Source: Priestia megaterium NBRC 15308 = ATCC 14581
Lineage (GTDB): Bacteria; Bacillota; Bacilli; Bacillales; Bacillaceae_H
Assembly (NCBI RefSeq): GCF_000832985.1
Contig: NZ_CP009919.1
Span: 1 to 64,000, forward strand
Length of the DNA: 64,000 nucleotides
Reading direction: 5' to 3'
The notes under the pieces are model-generated. The model was not told the origin of the DNA and did not search any database. It saw nothing but the letters and a program-made list of their open reading frames with translations. Numbering within the stretch: position 1 is the stretch's first letter; the number at the start of each line of letters is the position of its first letter. Positions 9,543 to 18,305 of the stretch are shown here, piece by piece. Both the position numbers and the translations under genes were made by a program.

Positions 9543-9600
9543 TATTTTCTCCTCCAAAAATCTTTATTCGTTTTATACTTTTCCTGAAAATATACCTGAC

Positions 9601-10599
9601 TCAACTATAATTTTGAATTAATTGACGAAGTACAGAAAGGTCAACATTTTGTCCACTTATAATAATAGCTAGCGCTCCTTCTTGATGGGCCACTTTATTA
9701 CCTAAAACTGCTGCAACTCCCGTAGCTGCGGCTCCTTCCATAATCATACGATGCTTATCCATCATAAAAGCCATACTATAGGAAATTTCTTCCTCTTTAA
9801 TGAGCAAGACATCATCCATATATTTCTGAACCATCTGGAATGTATATTTATTATCCAATCCGATCCCACCCAATAAACTATCAGCAAGAGTGTTCTTTTC
9901 TACTAATTTTATTGGCTTTCCTACTTTTAAACTTTCATACATGACAGCCGAATGCTCCATTGAGACTCCCGTTATTCTTATGGACGGATCATTAGATTTT
10001 AAGGCTAATCCAATTCCTGACAGCAATCCTCCTCCTGAAAGTGGAATAATCACATCTTTTAAGTCAGGTACTTCCTCTAGTATTTCTAACCCGATTGTTC
10101 CCTGCCCTGCGATAATATGCGGATCATCAAATGGTTCTATAACTGTTAACCCTTTCTCTTTTTCTAACTCATAACAGCGCTCCCCTGCTTCGTCTTGACT
10201 GTCTCCGTAAATTTCAATTTTTGCGCCCAGTCTTTTCAGCGAATCAACTTTTGCATTCGGAACGCGTTGTGAAATACATACTACGGCCTCAATACCAAGC
10301 TTTTTCGCTACATACGCTACGGCCATTCCATGGTTTCCTGTTGAGAATGTTGCAATTCCTCTCTTTTTCTCCTCTTCATTTAAACTCAATATTTTATTAG
10401 CTGCTCCTCTTACTTTAAATGCTCCAATCTCATGAACATTCTCAAGCTTTAAATAAACGGGACGTCCTACTTTTTCAGACAGAATATAAGATTGAATTAA
10501 TGGAGTCCTATTTATAATGGAAGCAATTCTTCTTTTTGCTTCCCAAATATTAAGAATGGTTAATTCATTTTCTTTTCTTACAGACTTGAGATGATTCAA
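9601..10599 (-). CDS. eutB: EutB-type threonine dehydratase-like PLP enzyme (hydroxyectoine utilisation)
   Basis: A 332-aa fold-type II PLP enzyme. The PLP lysine lies in the motif EIGAFKVRGAANK, the phosphate loop is PLSGGGLLSGIG, and the substrate loop is STGNHGMA. The family includes serine/threonine dehydratases; EutB is the version found in hydroxyectoine clusters, where it eliminates water from 3-hydroxy-diaminobutyrate. The start is a TTG at 10599, chosen because AAGGAGGGAG lies 7 bases upstream. It heads a two-gene transcript with pdxS, separate from the doeA operon. A generic threonine dehydratase is the main alternative. Confidence 0.75.
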   Translation of the reverse strand: MNHLKSVRKENELTILNIWEAKRRIASIINRTPLIQSYILSEKVGRPVYLKLENVHEIGAFKVRGAANKILSLNEEEKKRGIATFSTGNHGMAVAYVAKKLGIEAVVCISQRVPNAKVDSLKRLGAKIEIYGDSQDEAGERCYELEKEKGLTVIEPFDDPHIIAGQGTIGLEILEEVPDLKDVIIPLSGGGLLSGIGLALKSNDPSIRITGVSMEHSAVMYESLKVGKPIKLVEKNTLADSLLGGIGLDNKYTFQMVQKYMDDVLLIKEEEISYSMAFMMDKHRMIMEGAAATGVAAVLGNKVAHQEGALAIIISGQNVDLSVLRQLIQNYS

Positions 10600-10782
10600 G
10601 CTTCTCCCTCCTTGATATTAAGTTTCTCATTATTAAAACAAGTACGTATATCTTCCTTTTGATTATAACGTTTGAATTTTCAGTAATCTATTGATGAAAG
10701 TGGCTAATGAAAAGATAATTTCTTCATACAATTTTAAATAATGCATCTCCAACGCAAAAACTTTCAAGATCCAACATAAAAT

Positions 10783-10812
10783 GATGACAATACTAATAAA
10801 ATTCTTGTCATC
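10783..10812 (-). terminator. Terminator after the PucR-type regulator gene
   Basis: GATGACAA (10783-10790) pairs with TTGTCATC (10805-10812). On the minus strand ATTTTATG follows. It separates the regulator gene from eutB. On the minus strand a TATAAT lies about 70 bp upstream of the eutB start, a possible -10 box without a convincing -35 element. Confidence 0.5.
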
Positions 10813-10876
10813 ACCATTTAAACTTCCAGCTCTTATTAACTTATCAATTCTACTATATAGTTTTTTATTTAAGTAC

Positions 10877-12586
10877 TTAAACTAAATTAAGCGCTTTGTT
10901 TGACATTCCTGAATTCCAAATTTTAACGCTTAGATCTAATAAAAATAAATCGTCAGGATCAATGAGCGAAAGTCCAGTCAAGGATTCAATTTTTCTTAGT
11001 CTATACATCAGAGATTGCCTATGAAGATTTAATGCCCTCGCCGTTTGACTCACATTTCCATGATAATGATTGTATGTAGTAAATGTACCTATTAAGTCCA
11101 TGTTGCGCTGTTCATCATACTTCACTAACGGACCAATAGTAGATAAGATGACTTCTTTCATCTCCTCGTTTTCAGCAAGATTTAGGAGTACACGATCAAT
11201 GCGCGTATTCTCATATAGCATACGCTCTCCTAACCCTTTTTTATTTCTACCAATAGTTAAAGCTACTTTTGCATTTTCATAGCTTTCCTTAAGCCCAACA
11301 ATACCTTCATGATAATTTCCGGTTCCCCATGATATGATTACCTCAGGAAGCAAATTTCGTAAGCGTCTCTCTACCAAGTTCAAAAAATTGTTAGCGCTAT
11401 CATTGTTATTTTTTATGTTATCCTCTAGAAAAATAATCAATTCTTCCCCATGATAACTCATCATCACCCTCTTGTTTAGTGACTTTGCTGCATATGAAAT
11501 TTCTTCTTCAATATAGTGAATCATACTGTCAAGCCAATGTTCGAACAAGTCATGATCTTTTTTTTGTGTGCGAAAAATCTTTTTTAAATTTTCTGGAAAA
11601 CCTAAAACACAGATATAGGGCAATTTCAAGTTATATCCAAACACTTTGGCTCTTGAATGAGCCTGCTCCAAAGAGTTAAATTCTCCCTTGGCGAGTTCAT
11701 GAACAAAATCACTGCGCAAACGCATTTTTGTATCTTCAATGGCATTTTTTTTAGAAAACCAAAGAGCTATAGTCGTCACAGCATGTTCCAATACATTGAC
11801 GCGGTACTGTGTTAAAAATAAATCTATACATAGCCCTGCGCGTAAAATAACAAATAAATAACCTTGTATTTCACCTGAAACGGTAAGAATGGGGAGTTGT
11901 AAAATTGTATGGTCCTCTACTGCAATACTTTTAAATTTTTGAAACATAGGATCACGTGTTAACGTCGTTCTCTCTGTTGACGGAATAAGATTTTTTTCAA
12001 TATACAGAGGCCATTTTTCTATAATCTTTCGGCTATGGCTGCTTGTTCCTTCAATTGTTCCATTCCGATCGGTGATGAGGACTGTTCCTCCTATTTCTGT
12101 CTGAACGAATTTAGAAATATAATCAAGATCCTCACCTTGCAAAATTAATTTTAAGAGTTCCTGTTGAGTTCTTTCTGATTTTTTAAATTCCTTATAATTA
12201 AGGTCATTTAATTCTTTCATCACATTCTCAATTATACTAGCAAACCGAACTTCCCAGGGAATCTCAATGATAATTAATTGTTTTTCCTCTGCTAATTGAA
12301 TAACTTCCTTAGGGATATCAAATATGTAACGACCTACAGCAATAATAAGAGCCGTAGCCTCTGATTCTATAATATCTTGCACAAAACCTTTGAATAATTC
12401 CAAATCATGCCCGCAACCAATTGCTGTAGTTAATACCACTTCATTTTTTCTCACAAAATTTTCTACAGGCATTTCAATAGCAGAAATCCACTGAACATAC
12501 TTTTGATTTATAATGTCTTTTCCTGCCTTTACCGTTGCAGTATTCATGATATCAAAGTTTAAAATATGTTCGATTGTTAAACGCAT
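10877..12586 (-). CDS. PucR/CdaR-family transcriptional regulator
   Basis: A 569-aa regulator. The N-terminus (about residues 5-120) matches the PucR N-terminal domain (TIEHILNFD... VVLTTAIGCGHD), a central GAF-like/GGDEF-like part follows, and the C-terminus carries the PucR helix-turn-helix (NVSQTARALNLHRQSLMYRLRKIE). PucR-family proteins commonly activate amino acid or purine catabolic genes on binding a pathway intermediate. AAGGAGG precedes the ATG by 5 bases. Its place at the upstream end of the cluster, in the same direction, makes it the likely ectoine-responsive regulator, which differs from the EnuR/MocR-type regulator of proteobacterial ectoine clusters. Confidence 0.88.
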   Translation of the reverse strand: MRLTIEHILNFDIMNTATVKAGKDIINQKYVQWISAIEMPVENFVRKNEVVLTTAIGCGHDLELFKGFVQDIIESEATALIIAVGRYIFDIPKEVIQLAEEKQLIIIEIPWEVRFASIIENVMKELNDLNYKEFKKSERTQQELLKLILQGEDLDYISKFVQTEIGGTVLITDRNGTIEGTSSHSRKIIEKWPLYIEKNLIPSTERTTLTRDPMFQKFKSIAVEDHTILQLPILTVSGEIQGYLFVILRAGLCIDLFLTQYRVNVLEHAVTTIALWFSKKNAIEDTKMRLRSDFVHELAKGEFNSLEQAHSRAKVFGYNLKLPYICVLGFPENLKKIFRTQKKDHDLFEHWLDSMIHYIEEEISYAAKSLNKRVMMSYHGEELIIFLEDNIKNNNDSANNFLNLVERRLRNLLPEVIISWGTGNYHEGIVGLKESYENAKVALTIGRNKKGLGERMLYENTRIDRVLLNLAENEEMKEVILSTIGPLVKYDEQRNMDLIGTFTTYNHYHGNVSQTARALNLHRQSLMYRLRKIESLTGLSLIDPDDLFLLDLSVKIWNSGMSNKALNLV

Positions 12587-12607
12587 AAAATCCTCCTTAA
12601 AGAAATA

Positions 12608-12640
12608 AATTTAAAGAATGTATTAAATATTCTTTAAATT
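12608..12640. promoter_or_regulatory. Inverted repeat just upstream of the pucR-type gene
   Basis: AATTTAAAGAAT (12608-12619) and ATTCTTTAAATT (12629-12640) form a perfect 12-bp dyad with a 9-base gap, 22 bp upstream of the regulator start. It is a candidate autoregulatory site. Confidence 0.5.
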
Positions 12641-13050
12641 CAGCAAACCATATTAAATAGCAGTTGTCTACTTATATTTTAATTTCCCACTATAATTTCG
12701 TATTAATTTAAATAGGATAAAAATCACGAAATGCTGCTTGAGTATTAATTGTTTTTTAATTGCAACCTCTAAAAACAGTCCTCCTTTATGTGTTTCTCTT
12801 TCTACTATTCCATTAAAAACGTTCGTAAAAATATAAGAATTTAAGAAGACGTTCGTAATTTATTTTTAAACTTAAACGGACGATGGAAACGATGGATTTT
12901 CTATTTAAAAGAAAAGTCCGTAAACGTATGGTTTTACGGATAAGAGATTTAATTCTGTTGCAAAGTGTTAAAAGATAGGGTTAATGATTTCTAATTTGCT
13001 TGAATATTTTAATTGTCAAAACTAAAAAAAGGTATTAAAGGAAGTAAATA

Positions 13051-13095
13051 AACCACAAATTCGTTATTAATTAATGAATTTGTGGTTTTTCTTTT
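13051..13095 (+). terminator. Orphan plus-strand intrinsic terminator
   Basis: AACCACAAATTC (13051-13062) pairs with GAATTTGTGGTT (13076-13087), followed by TTTCTTTTT. It reads as a plus-strand terminator although no plus-strand gene lies upstream in the window. The stretch 12641-13050 shows no open frame; it may encode a small RNA or be a remnant. Confidence 0.65.
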
Positions 13096-13210
13096 TACAA
13101 TTATCTATTATTTTAAATGTAGAAAAGGTCCAAAAGGCGACAACATCGTATAAATTAATTTATACTTATAATATTCCATTCACACTTATTACAAAGGAGT
13201 GAAACAGTCT

Positions 13211-14035
13211 ATGTGTACAAGTGAACAAGTAAATAATAATAATATCGAACGCTTTACGGGTTTTGCTAACCTTTACGATCGAAATCGACCTAGTCCTCCT
13301 CGGGAAGTGATAAAAATTTTACATACTTACTTAGGGGAAAAGCCGAGAAATGTTGTAGATATAGGGTGTGGAACTGGCCTTTCTTCGTTCTTATGGATGA
13401 ATGACTCTGTAAACATTATTGGAGTAGAGCCCAATGATGATATGCGTAAAGTAGCTATTACTAACTGGGAAAGAATAAATAAACCATCTAATATTCATTT
13501 TACCAAAGGTTTGTCTCATCAATTAGAACTAGTATCAGAATCTATAGACATTATAACCTGCTCTCAATCTTTTCACTGGATGGAACCCCAGAGTACTCTT
13601 CATGAGTGTGCACGTGTACTACGTTCGGGAGGCATATTCGCTGCTTATGATTGTGATTGGCCGCCTACTTTTAACTGGATAGTTGAGGAACAATATAAGA
13701 AGTTAATTAATCTTGCTGAGACACGGGCAAGACAATTAGCAGACGTAGAAAAACATCCCCACAAGTGGAATAAAGAAAAACATCTTCAGCAAATTGAAGA
13801 GTCAGGCTTATTTCGATTTTCAAAGGAGATCGTCTTTCATAACTGGGAACTATGCAATGCAGATCGATATGCAAATATTGCATTAAGTCAAGGTGGGCTA
13901 CAAACAGCTTTAAAAAAAGGAGCACATGAACTTTATAAAGAAGTTGAACATTTCAAAAACAATGTAACAGAAGCATTTACTGGAAAAGCTCAAAATGTGT
14001 TATTTAGTTACCGAATGCGCCTAGGTATAAAATAA
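13211..14035 (+). CDS. Class I SAM-dependent methyltransferase
   Basis: A 274-aa methyltransferase with motif I VVDIGCGTGLSSF and the post-motif CSQSFHWMEP typical of the Methyltransf_11/25 group. The ATG at 13211 is chosen because AAAGGAG sits 12 bases upstream, whereas the in-frame GTG at 13199 abuts the box. The substrate cannot be told from sequence. It stands alone: a terminator precedes it and a long bidirectional terminator follows it, facing the convergent ABC exporter gene. Confidence 0.85.
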   Translation: MCTSEQVNNNNIERFTGFANLYDRNRPSPPREVIKILHTYLGEKPRNVVDIGCGTGLSSFLWMNDSVNIIGVEPNDDMRKVAITNWERINKPSNIHFTKGLSHQLELVSESIDIITCSQSFHWMEPQSTLHECARVLRSGGIFAAYDCDWPPTFNWIVEEQYKKLINLAETRARQLADVEKHPHKWNKEKHLQQIEESGLFRFSKEIVFHNWELCNADRYANIALSQGGLQTALKKGAHELYKEVEHFKNNVTEAFTGKAQNVLFSYRMRLGIK

Positions 14036-14088
14036 TAATGAACAGCTTATACCAAAGTGAACGATTCTCACACATAAGCCTAAAGATA

Positions 14089-14130
14089 CTAAAAAACCTT
14101 TAAGAAGGGATTATCTTAAAGGTTTTTTAG
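14089..14130. terminator. Bidirectional terminator between convergent genes
   Basis: CTAAAAAACCTTTAAGA (14089-14105) pairs perfectly with TCTTAAAGGTTTTTTAG (14114-14130) around an 8-base loop. The A/T-rich outer stem gives U-tracts in both directions, serving the methyltransferase gene and the exporter gene. Confidence 0.85.
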
Positions 14131-14209
14131 TAAGCAATCGAATAAATTCAATGGTCTTCTTGCACAAATTTAAGTTTTTTATCAGTAGTTTCAACATATA
14201 ACTTGTAAG

Positions 14210-15925
14210 TTATATGCTGAATTGAGCTTGATGTAATTTGCTATAAGCTCCTTCAGTGGCTAAAAGGTCCTCATGTTTCCCTTGTTCAATGATTGATTTA
14301 TTTGCCACTACAATAATCCGATCTGCATTTTTAATCGTTGCCAAACGATGTGCAATAATCAAAGTAGTACGACCTACTGACAGTTTTGATAATGCTTCTT
14401 GTATAGCATTCTCTGTTTCTGTATCTAGAGCAGAGGTAGCTTCATCTAAGATTAAAATAGAAGGATTTTTCAAAAACATTCTAGCAATAGATAACCTTTG
14501 CTTCTGTCCCCCGGAAAGTTTCACACCTCTTTCACCAATTAATGTATCAAGGCCTTGAGGAAGTTTTAATACAAAATCCTCCAGCTGGGCTTGACGTAAT
14601 GCCTCTAAAATATCTTCATCTTTTGCATCTAACTTACCATATTGAATATTTTCTCGAATCGACCCATCAAATAAGAATACATCTTGTTGTACAATTCCAA
14701 TATGTGAACGTAAGGAATTCAACTTTATTTCACTAATATTTATTCCATCTATTAAGATCTCGCCTTGGTCAACATCATAAAACCTTGGTAATAGATTGCA
14801 TAAGGTGGTTTTGCCTGCCCCAGATGGACCAACTAAAGCAACAGTTTCTCCTGGCTGAATAGACAAATTAATATTCTCTAAGATTTGATCATTTTTATCA
14901 TATCCAAAAGTTATGTTATCGAAGATAATCTTTCCTTTCAATTCTTCAATATCCTTAGCATTGGGTTTATCTGATATATCTGCTTTCGTTTCAAGAAGGT
15001 CTAAGAACCTTCTAAAACCTGCAATCCCCTTAGGGTATATTTCAATTACTGCGTTTATTTGTTTAATCGGAGTTAAGAACACATTCGATAACATGACAAA
15101 AGCGATAAATTCACCATAGGTCATATTTTTTTGGATAACAAACCATGAACCACATACAAGAACAAATAAAGAGATAATCTTCATTAACACATAACTAATA
15201 GAAGCATTCCATGCCATTATTTTATATGTTAATAACTTTGTTTTACGGAACTTACCATTGCTTTCGGCAAATTTCTCTATTTCATATTCTTCATTAGCAA
15301 ATGCTTTGACTACTCTAATACCACTTACATTATTCTCTACACGAGCATTATAATTGGCAATATCACTAAACATCCCTTTAAAAGCTTTAGACATTTTTTT
15401 ACTAAAATAGATGGATAAACAACTAACTAACGGAACAATAATAAATGTTAGGATAGCGAGTTGTGGATTGATACTAAACATTATTCCAAAAGCACCTATT
15501 AAGGTCATAATAGCTATAAATAAATCTTCAGGACCGTGATGAGCAATTTCACCGATATCCATTAAATCGTTCGTCATTCTAGAAACAAGATGCCCTGTCT
15601 TATTATTGTCAAAAAAACGAAAAGATTGCTTTTGCACATGATTGAATAATTGTTTACGCATATCGGTTTCAATATTGATTCCTAATTTATGTCCCCAATA
15701 AGTAACCACAAAGTTCATACCTGCACTAATTACGTAAATCATTAGTAATCCAATACAACCCCATAAAATCCAAGACCAGTTACCACTTGGCAATAAATCG
15801 TCAACTACTCTGTTTACAGCCAATGGAAACACTAATTCCAACAATGCAGCTAGAATTGCACAACAAAAATCTAATAAAAATAAGTATTTATATGGTCTAT
15901 AGTAAGAAAAAAACCGCCGTAACAT
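14210..15925 (-). CDS. ABC exporter, fused permease-ATPase (MsbA/BmrA/YfiBC-type)
   Basis: From the ATG at 15925 (GGGGG 6 bases upstream; MLRRFFSYYRPYK) the protein is 571 aa, the usual size of a half-transporter with a six-helix membrane domain and C-terminal ATPase. Walker A GPSGAGKTTL, the ABC signature KLSGGQKQRLS, Walker B ILILDEATSALD and the H-loop IIAHR are all intact. It should act as a homodimer or with a partner to export lipid-like or drug-like compounds. No second half-transporter lies nearby. The convergent methyltransferase is separated by a terminator, so co-function is not implied. Confidence 0.9.
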   Translation of the reverse strand: MLRRFFSYYRPYKYLFLLDFCCAILAALLELVFPLAVNRVVDDLLPSGNWSWILWGCIGLLMIYVISAGMNFVVTYWGHKLGINIETDMRKQLFNHVQKQSFRFFDNNKTGHLVSRMTNDLMDIGEIAHHGPEDLFIAIMTLIGAFGIMFSINPQLAILTFIIVPLVSCLSIYFSKKMSKAFKGMFSDIANYNARVENNVSGIRVVKAFANEEYEIEKFAESNGKFRKTKLLTYKIMAWNASISYVLMKIISLFVLVCGSWFVIQKNMTYGEFIAFVMLSNVFLTPIKQINAVIEIYPKGIAGFRRFLDLLETKADISDKPNAKDIEELKGKIIFDNITFGYDKNDQILENINLSIQPGETVALVGPSGAGKTTLCNLLPRFYDVDQGEILIDGINISEIKLNSLRSHIGIVQQDVFLFDGSIRENIQYGKLDAKDEDILEALRQAQLEDFVLKLPQGLDTLIGERGVKLSGGQKQRLSIARMFLKNPSILILDEATSALDTETENAIQEALSKLSVGRTTLIIAHRLATIKNADRIIVVANKSIIEQGKHEDLLATEGAYSKLHQAQFSI

Positions 15926-15974
15926 CAACATCCCCCTATTCAAAAATTTATATCTTCCAACACAATGTAAAAAG

Positions 15975-16015
15975 AAAAATAACCACTACTTTTTAGAAAA
16001 GCGCTGGTTATTTTT
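15975..16015. terminator. Hairpin between siderophore-binding protein and exporter genes
   Basis: AAAAATAACCA (15975-15985) pairs with TGGTTATTTTT (16005-16015). It lies downstream of the binding-protein gene and upstream of the exporter on the minus strand and probably terminates the former. Confidence 0.6.
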
Positions 16016-16134
16016 CGTTTTAATTCACTCGTATCTTATATGAATGTAAATGATCTAAATCTGATTTATAGTTATTTAACTAATAATTGGTTTATTTTCA
16101 AAGTGTCAAATGAAGAAGAAAACAAGATGTTTCA

Positions 16135-17073
16135 TTATTTAATAGTTTTTAGAACATCATCAATAATTTGATCATTTGCAATAACCCCTGTATACAGCCA
16201 ACTAGAGGATCTAGGAAATTCAGCTACATGATTATTCTTTACGGCAGGAATGTTTTTCCAAATAGAATTACTTAATGTACTTGCCCCATTTTTATCACTA
16301 TTTACTAAGAAGATATAATCTGCATCTAAATCAGCTAACTTTTCTAAAGAAATTGGATTCCAATTGTTTTCTGTGTTCTTGGATATTTCTTCTACTACCT
16401 TCGGTACTTTTAATCCTAAATCGTTATAAAGGACGTCCCCACTTGATAAGTCCTTCGAAGAGATAAATAATTTATTATTTACTAGCCAAACTGCTGCTGC
16501 AGAAGGAACTTCTTTATTTTCAGCTAATTTTGCTTTTGCATCTTTTACTTTTTTATCATAATCGTCAAGAAGTTTTTGTGCATCATCTTTTTTATTCAAT
16601 ACTTTTCCTACTTCTTGTAATTCTTTACGCCAGTCATTATTTTTATCTTTACCCACTACATATGTAGGTGCGATTTTACTGTATTGGTCGTATTTTCCGC
16701 CCTCTACCATACTAGACGAGTCCATAAGTATTAGATCTGGTTTAGTCTTTTGAACAGCTTCAAATGGTAAATCATAAGAGATTTTAGGCACATTCTTTAA
16801 ATCATCTTTTAAATAATCTTGAACACCGTTACTAACAGACCATTGTGCTACAGGTGTAACACCTAAAGCTACCAGTGGATCTTCTAGATAAGATCCTAAT
16901 ACACGTTTTGGGTTCGTTGGAACTTCTATTTTATGTCCAACTGCATCAGTTACCGCACGATTTTCTGAGTGTTTTTCAGAAGATTGATTATCTTGGCATG
17001 CAACCAGACCAACAGACAATAATCCCACGCTGCAAATTTGTAGAACTCTTTTTATTTTTACACCATACTTCAT
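16135..17073 (-). CDS. Iron-siderophore ABC transporter substrate-binding lipoprotein (FhuD/YfiY type)
   Basis: A 312-aa FecB/FhuD-like protein with a lipoprotein signal (LLSVGLVAC, modified cysteine near residue 26). The mature part opens with TDAVGHKIEVPTNPKRVLG, the usual start of this clan, followed by two lobes joined by a long helix. It captures ferric siderophore outside the membrane. It is divergent from two permease genes and an ATPase gene, with a perfect Fur box in between. Overall resemblance is to YfiY/YxeB-type proteins for hydroxamate siderophores such as schizokinen, the siderophore known from B. megaterium, so that is the favoured ligand. Confidence 0.88.
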   Translation of the reverse strand: MKYGVKIKRVLQICSVGLLSVGLVACQDNQSSEKHSENRAVTDAVGHKIEVPTNPKRVLGSYLEDPLVALGVTPVAQWSVSNGVQDYLKDDLKNVPKISYDLPFEAVQKTKPDLILMDSSSMVEGGKYDQYSKIAPTYVVGKDKNNDWRKELQEVGKVLNKKDDAQKLLDDYDKKVKDAKAKLAENKEVPSAAAVWLVNNKLFISSKDLSSGDVLYNDLGLKVPKVVEEISKNTENNWNPISLEKLADLDADYIFLVNSDKNGASTLSNSIWKNIPAVKNNHVAEFPRSSSWLYTGVIANDQIIDDVLKTIK

Positions 17074-17119
17074 TTTAATCCCCCTATAACTATGTTAAAA
17101 TATTATCTGTCTGATTCAT

Positions 17120-17134
17120 TGATAATAATTATCA
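17120..17134. promoter_or_regulatory. Fur box (perfect 7-1-7)
   Basis: TGATAAT-A-ATTATCA at 17120-17134 matches the Bacillus Fur 7-1-7 consensus exactly. It lies between the divergent binding-protein gene (start 17073) and the first permease gene (start 17262), so iron-loaded Fur would repress both transcripts. Confidence 0.9.
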
Positions 17135-17261
17135 CTATTAATTAAAGCGAATTCATCCTATAATGTCAATGGCTATTACATTTATTCTAAAGTACTTTGC
17201 AAAATTAATTAATATCCATTATCTAGTACATTTAGTTTCGCGTGCAGGAGGAAAAATTTAT

Positions 17262-18305
17262 ATGGATAAAACAAATAAAGTGGCTGATGAACTACAGGAT
17301 GAAGCTAGTTACAAAAAAAAGATAGGGATTACTATCATTTTATTTGGTTGGATTGCTGTATTACTATCAGTTATTTTTTCTATTCATTTTGGTGCATCTC
17401 ATGTTACCTATCGTACGGTTTGGGAGAGTTTATTTTCTTATAATGATAATAATTCAGCACATGTCATTATTCATGATTTAAGATTACCTCGAGCATTAGC
17501 AGCTGTTTTTGTGGGTGCTGCTTTGGCTGTTTCGGGTAGTCTTATGCAAGGCATGACAAGAAATCCTCTTGCCTCGCCTTCTATTTTAGGTGTAACAGCA
17601 GGAGCTTCTTTTTGCATAGCTCTTGCCTTTGCTTTCTTCCCTGACATTACCTATGGTAAATTGATTTTATTTTCATTTGTTGGAGCTGGTTTTGCCACAG
17701 CCTTAGTATTTGGAATTGTTGCTATATCAAAAGGCGGAAATACATCAGTAAAGCTGGCCCTTGCTGGTACAGCAATTAGTGCGTTATTTACTTCATTATC
17801 TACTTCAATTGGTCTTAAATTCAATGTAGCAAAGGAAATGAACTTCTGGTATGCCGGAGGCGTTTCAGGTATTCAAATGAATCAATTAAAATACGCTATA
17901 CCTGTCATAATAATAGGAATTGTTATTTCTATTTTTCTTTCACGCTCTATTACGATTCTCAGTCTTGGGGATGAAGTTTCAACTGGGCTTGGACAAAACA
18001 CTCGAATTGTACGTATTTTAGGCATGGTTGCTGTACTATTATTAACCGGTGCAGCTGTATCAATTGCTGGAATGATTGGCTTTATTGGATTAGTTGTTCC
18101 ACATATAACACGCTTTATAGTTGGCATCGACTATAGATATATTATCCCTTGTTCAGCTATAATAGGAGCTGTTTTATTGTTAGCTGCAGATATTCTTGGA
18201 AGAATGATTAATCCACCATTTGAAACTCCCGTTGGAGCTGTAACTGCTCTTATTGGTGTTCCTTTCTTCTTATATCTAGCTCGTAAAGAAGGGACGAACT
18301 TATAA
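17262..18305 (+). CDS. Siderophore ABC transporter permease (FecCD family), first subunit
   Basis: The ATG at 17262 is preceded by AGGAGG; the open frame upstream to 17163 has no RBS. The 347-aa product has about nine to ten membrane helices with FecCD landmarks: LRLPRALAAVFVGAALAVSG, GMTRNPLASP, LGVTAGAS and a late GFIGLVVPHITR that contacts the ATPase. It forms a heterodimer with the next gene product. Its stop and the next start overlap as TAATG, so the two are translationally coupled. It is the YfiZ/FhuB-like half by position. Confidence 0.93.
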   Translation: MDKTNKVADELQDEASYKKKIGITIILFGWIAVLLSVIFSIHFGASHVTYRTVWESLFSYNDNNSAHVIIHDLRLPRALAAVFVGAALAVSGSLMQGMTRNPLASPSILGVTAGASFCIALAFAFFPDITYGKLILFSFVGAGFATALVFGIVAISKGGNTSVKLALAGTAISALFTSLSTSIGLKFNVAKEMNFWYAGGVSGIQMNQLKYAIPVIIIGIVISIFLSRSITILSLGDEVSTGLGQNTRIVRILGMVAVLLLTGAAVSIAGMIGFIGLVVPHITRFIVGIDYRYIIPCSAIIGAVLLLAADILGRMINPPFETPVGAVTALIGVPFFLYLARKEGTNL

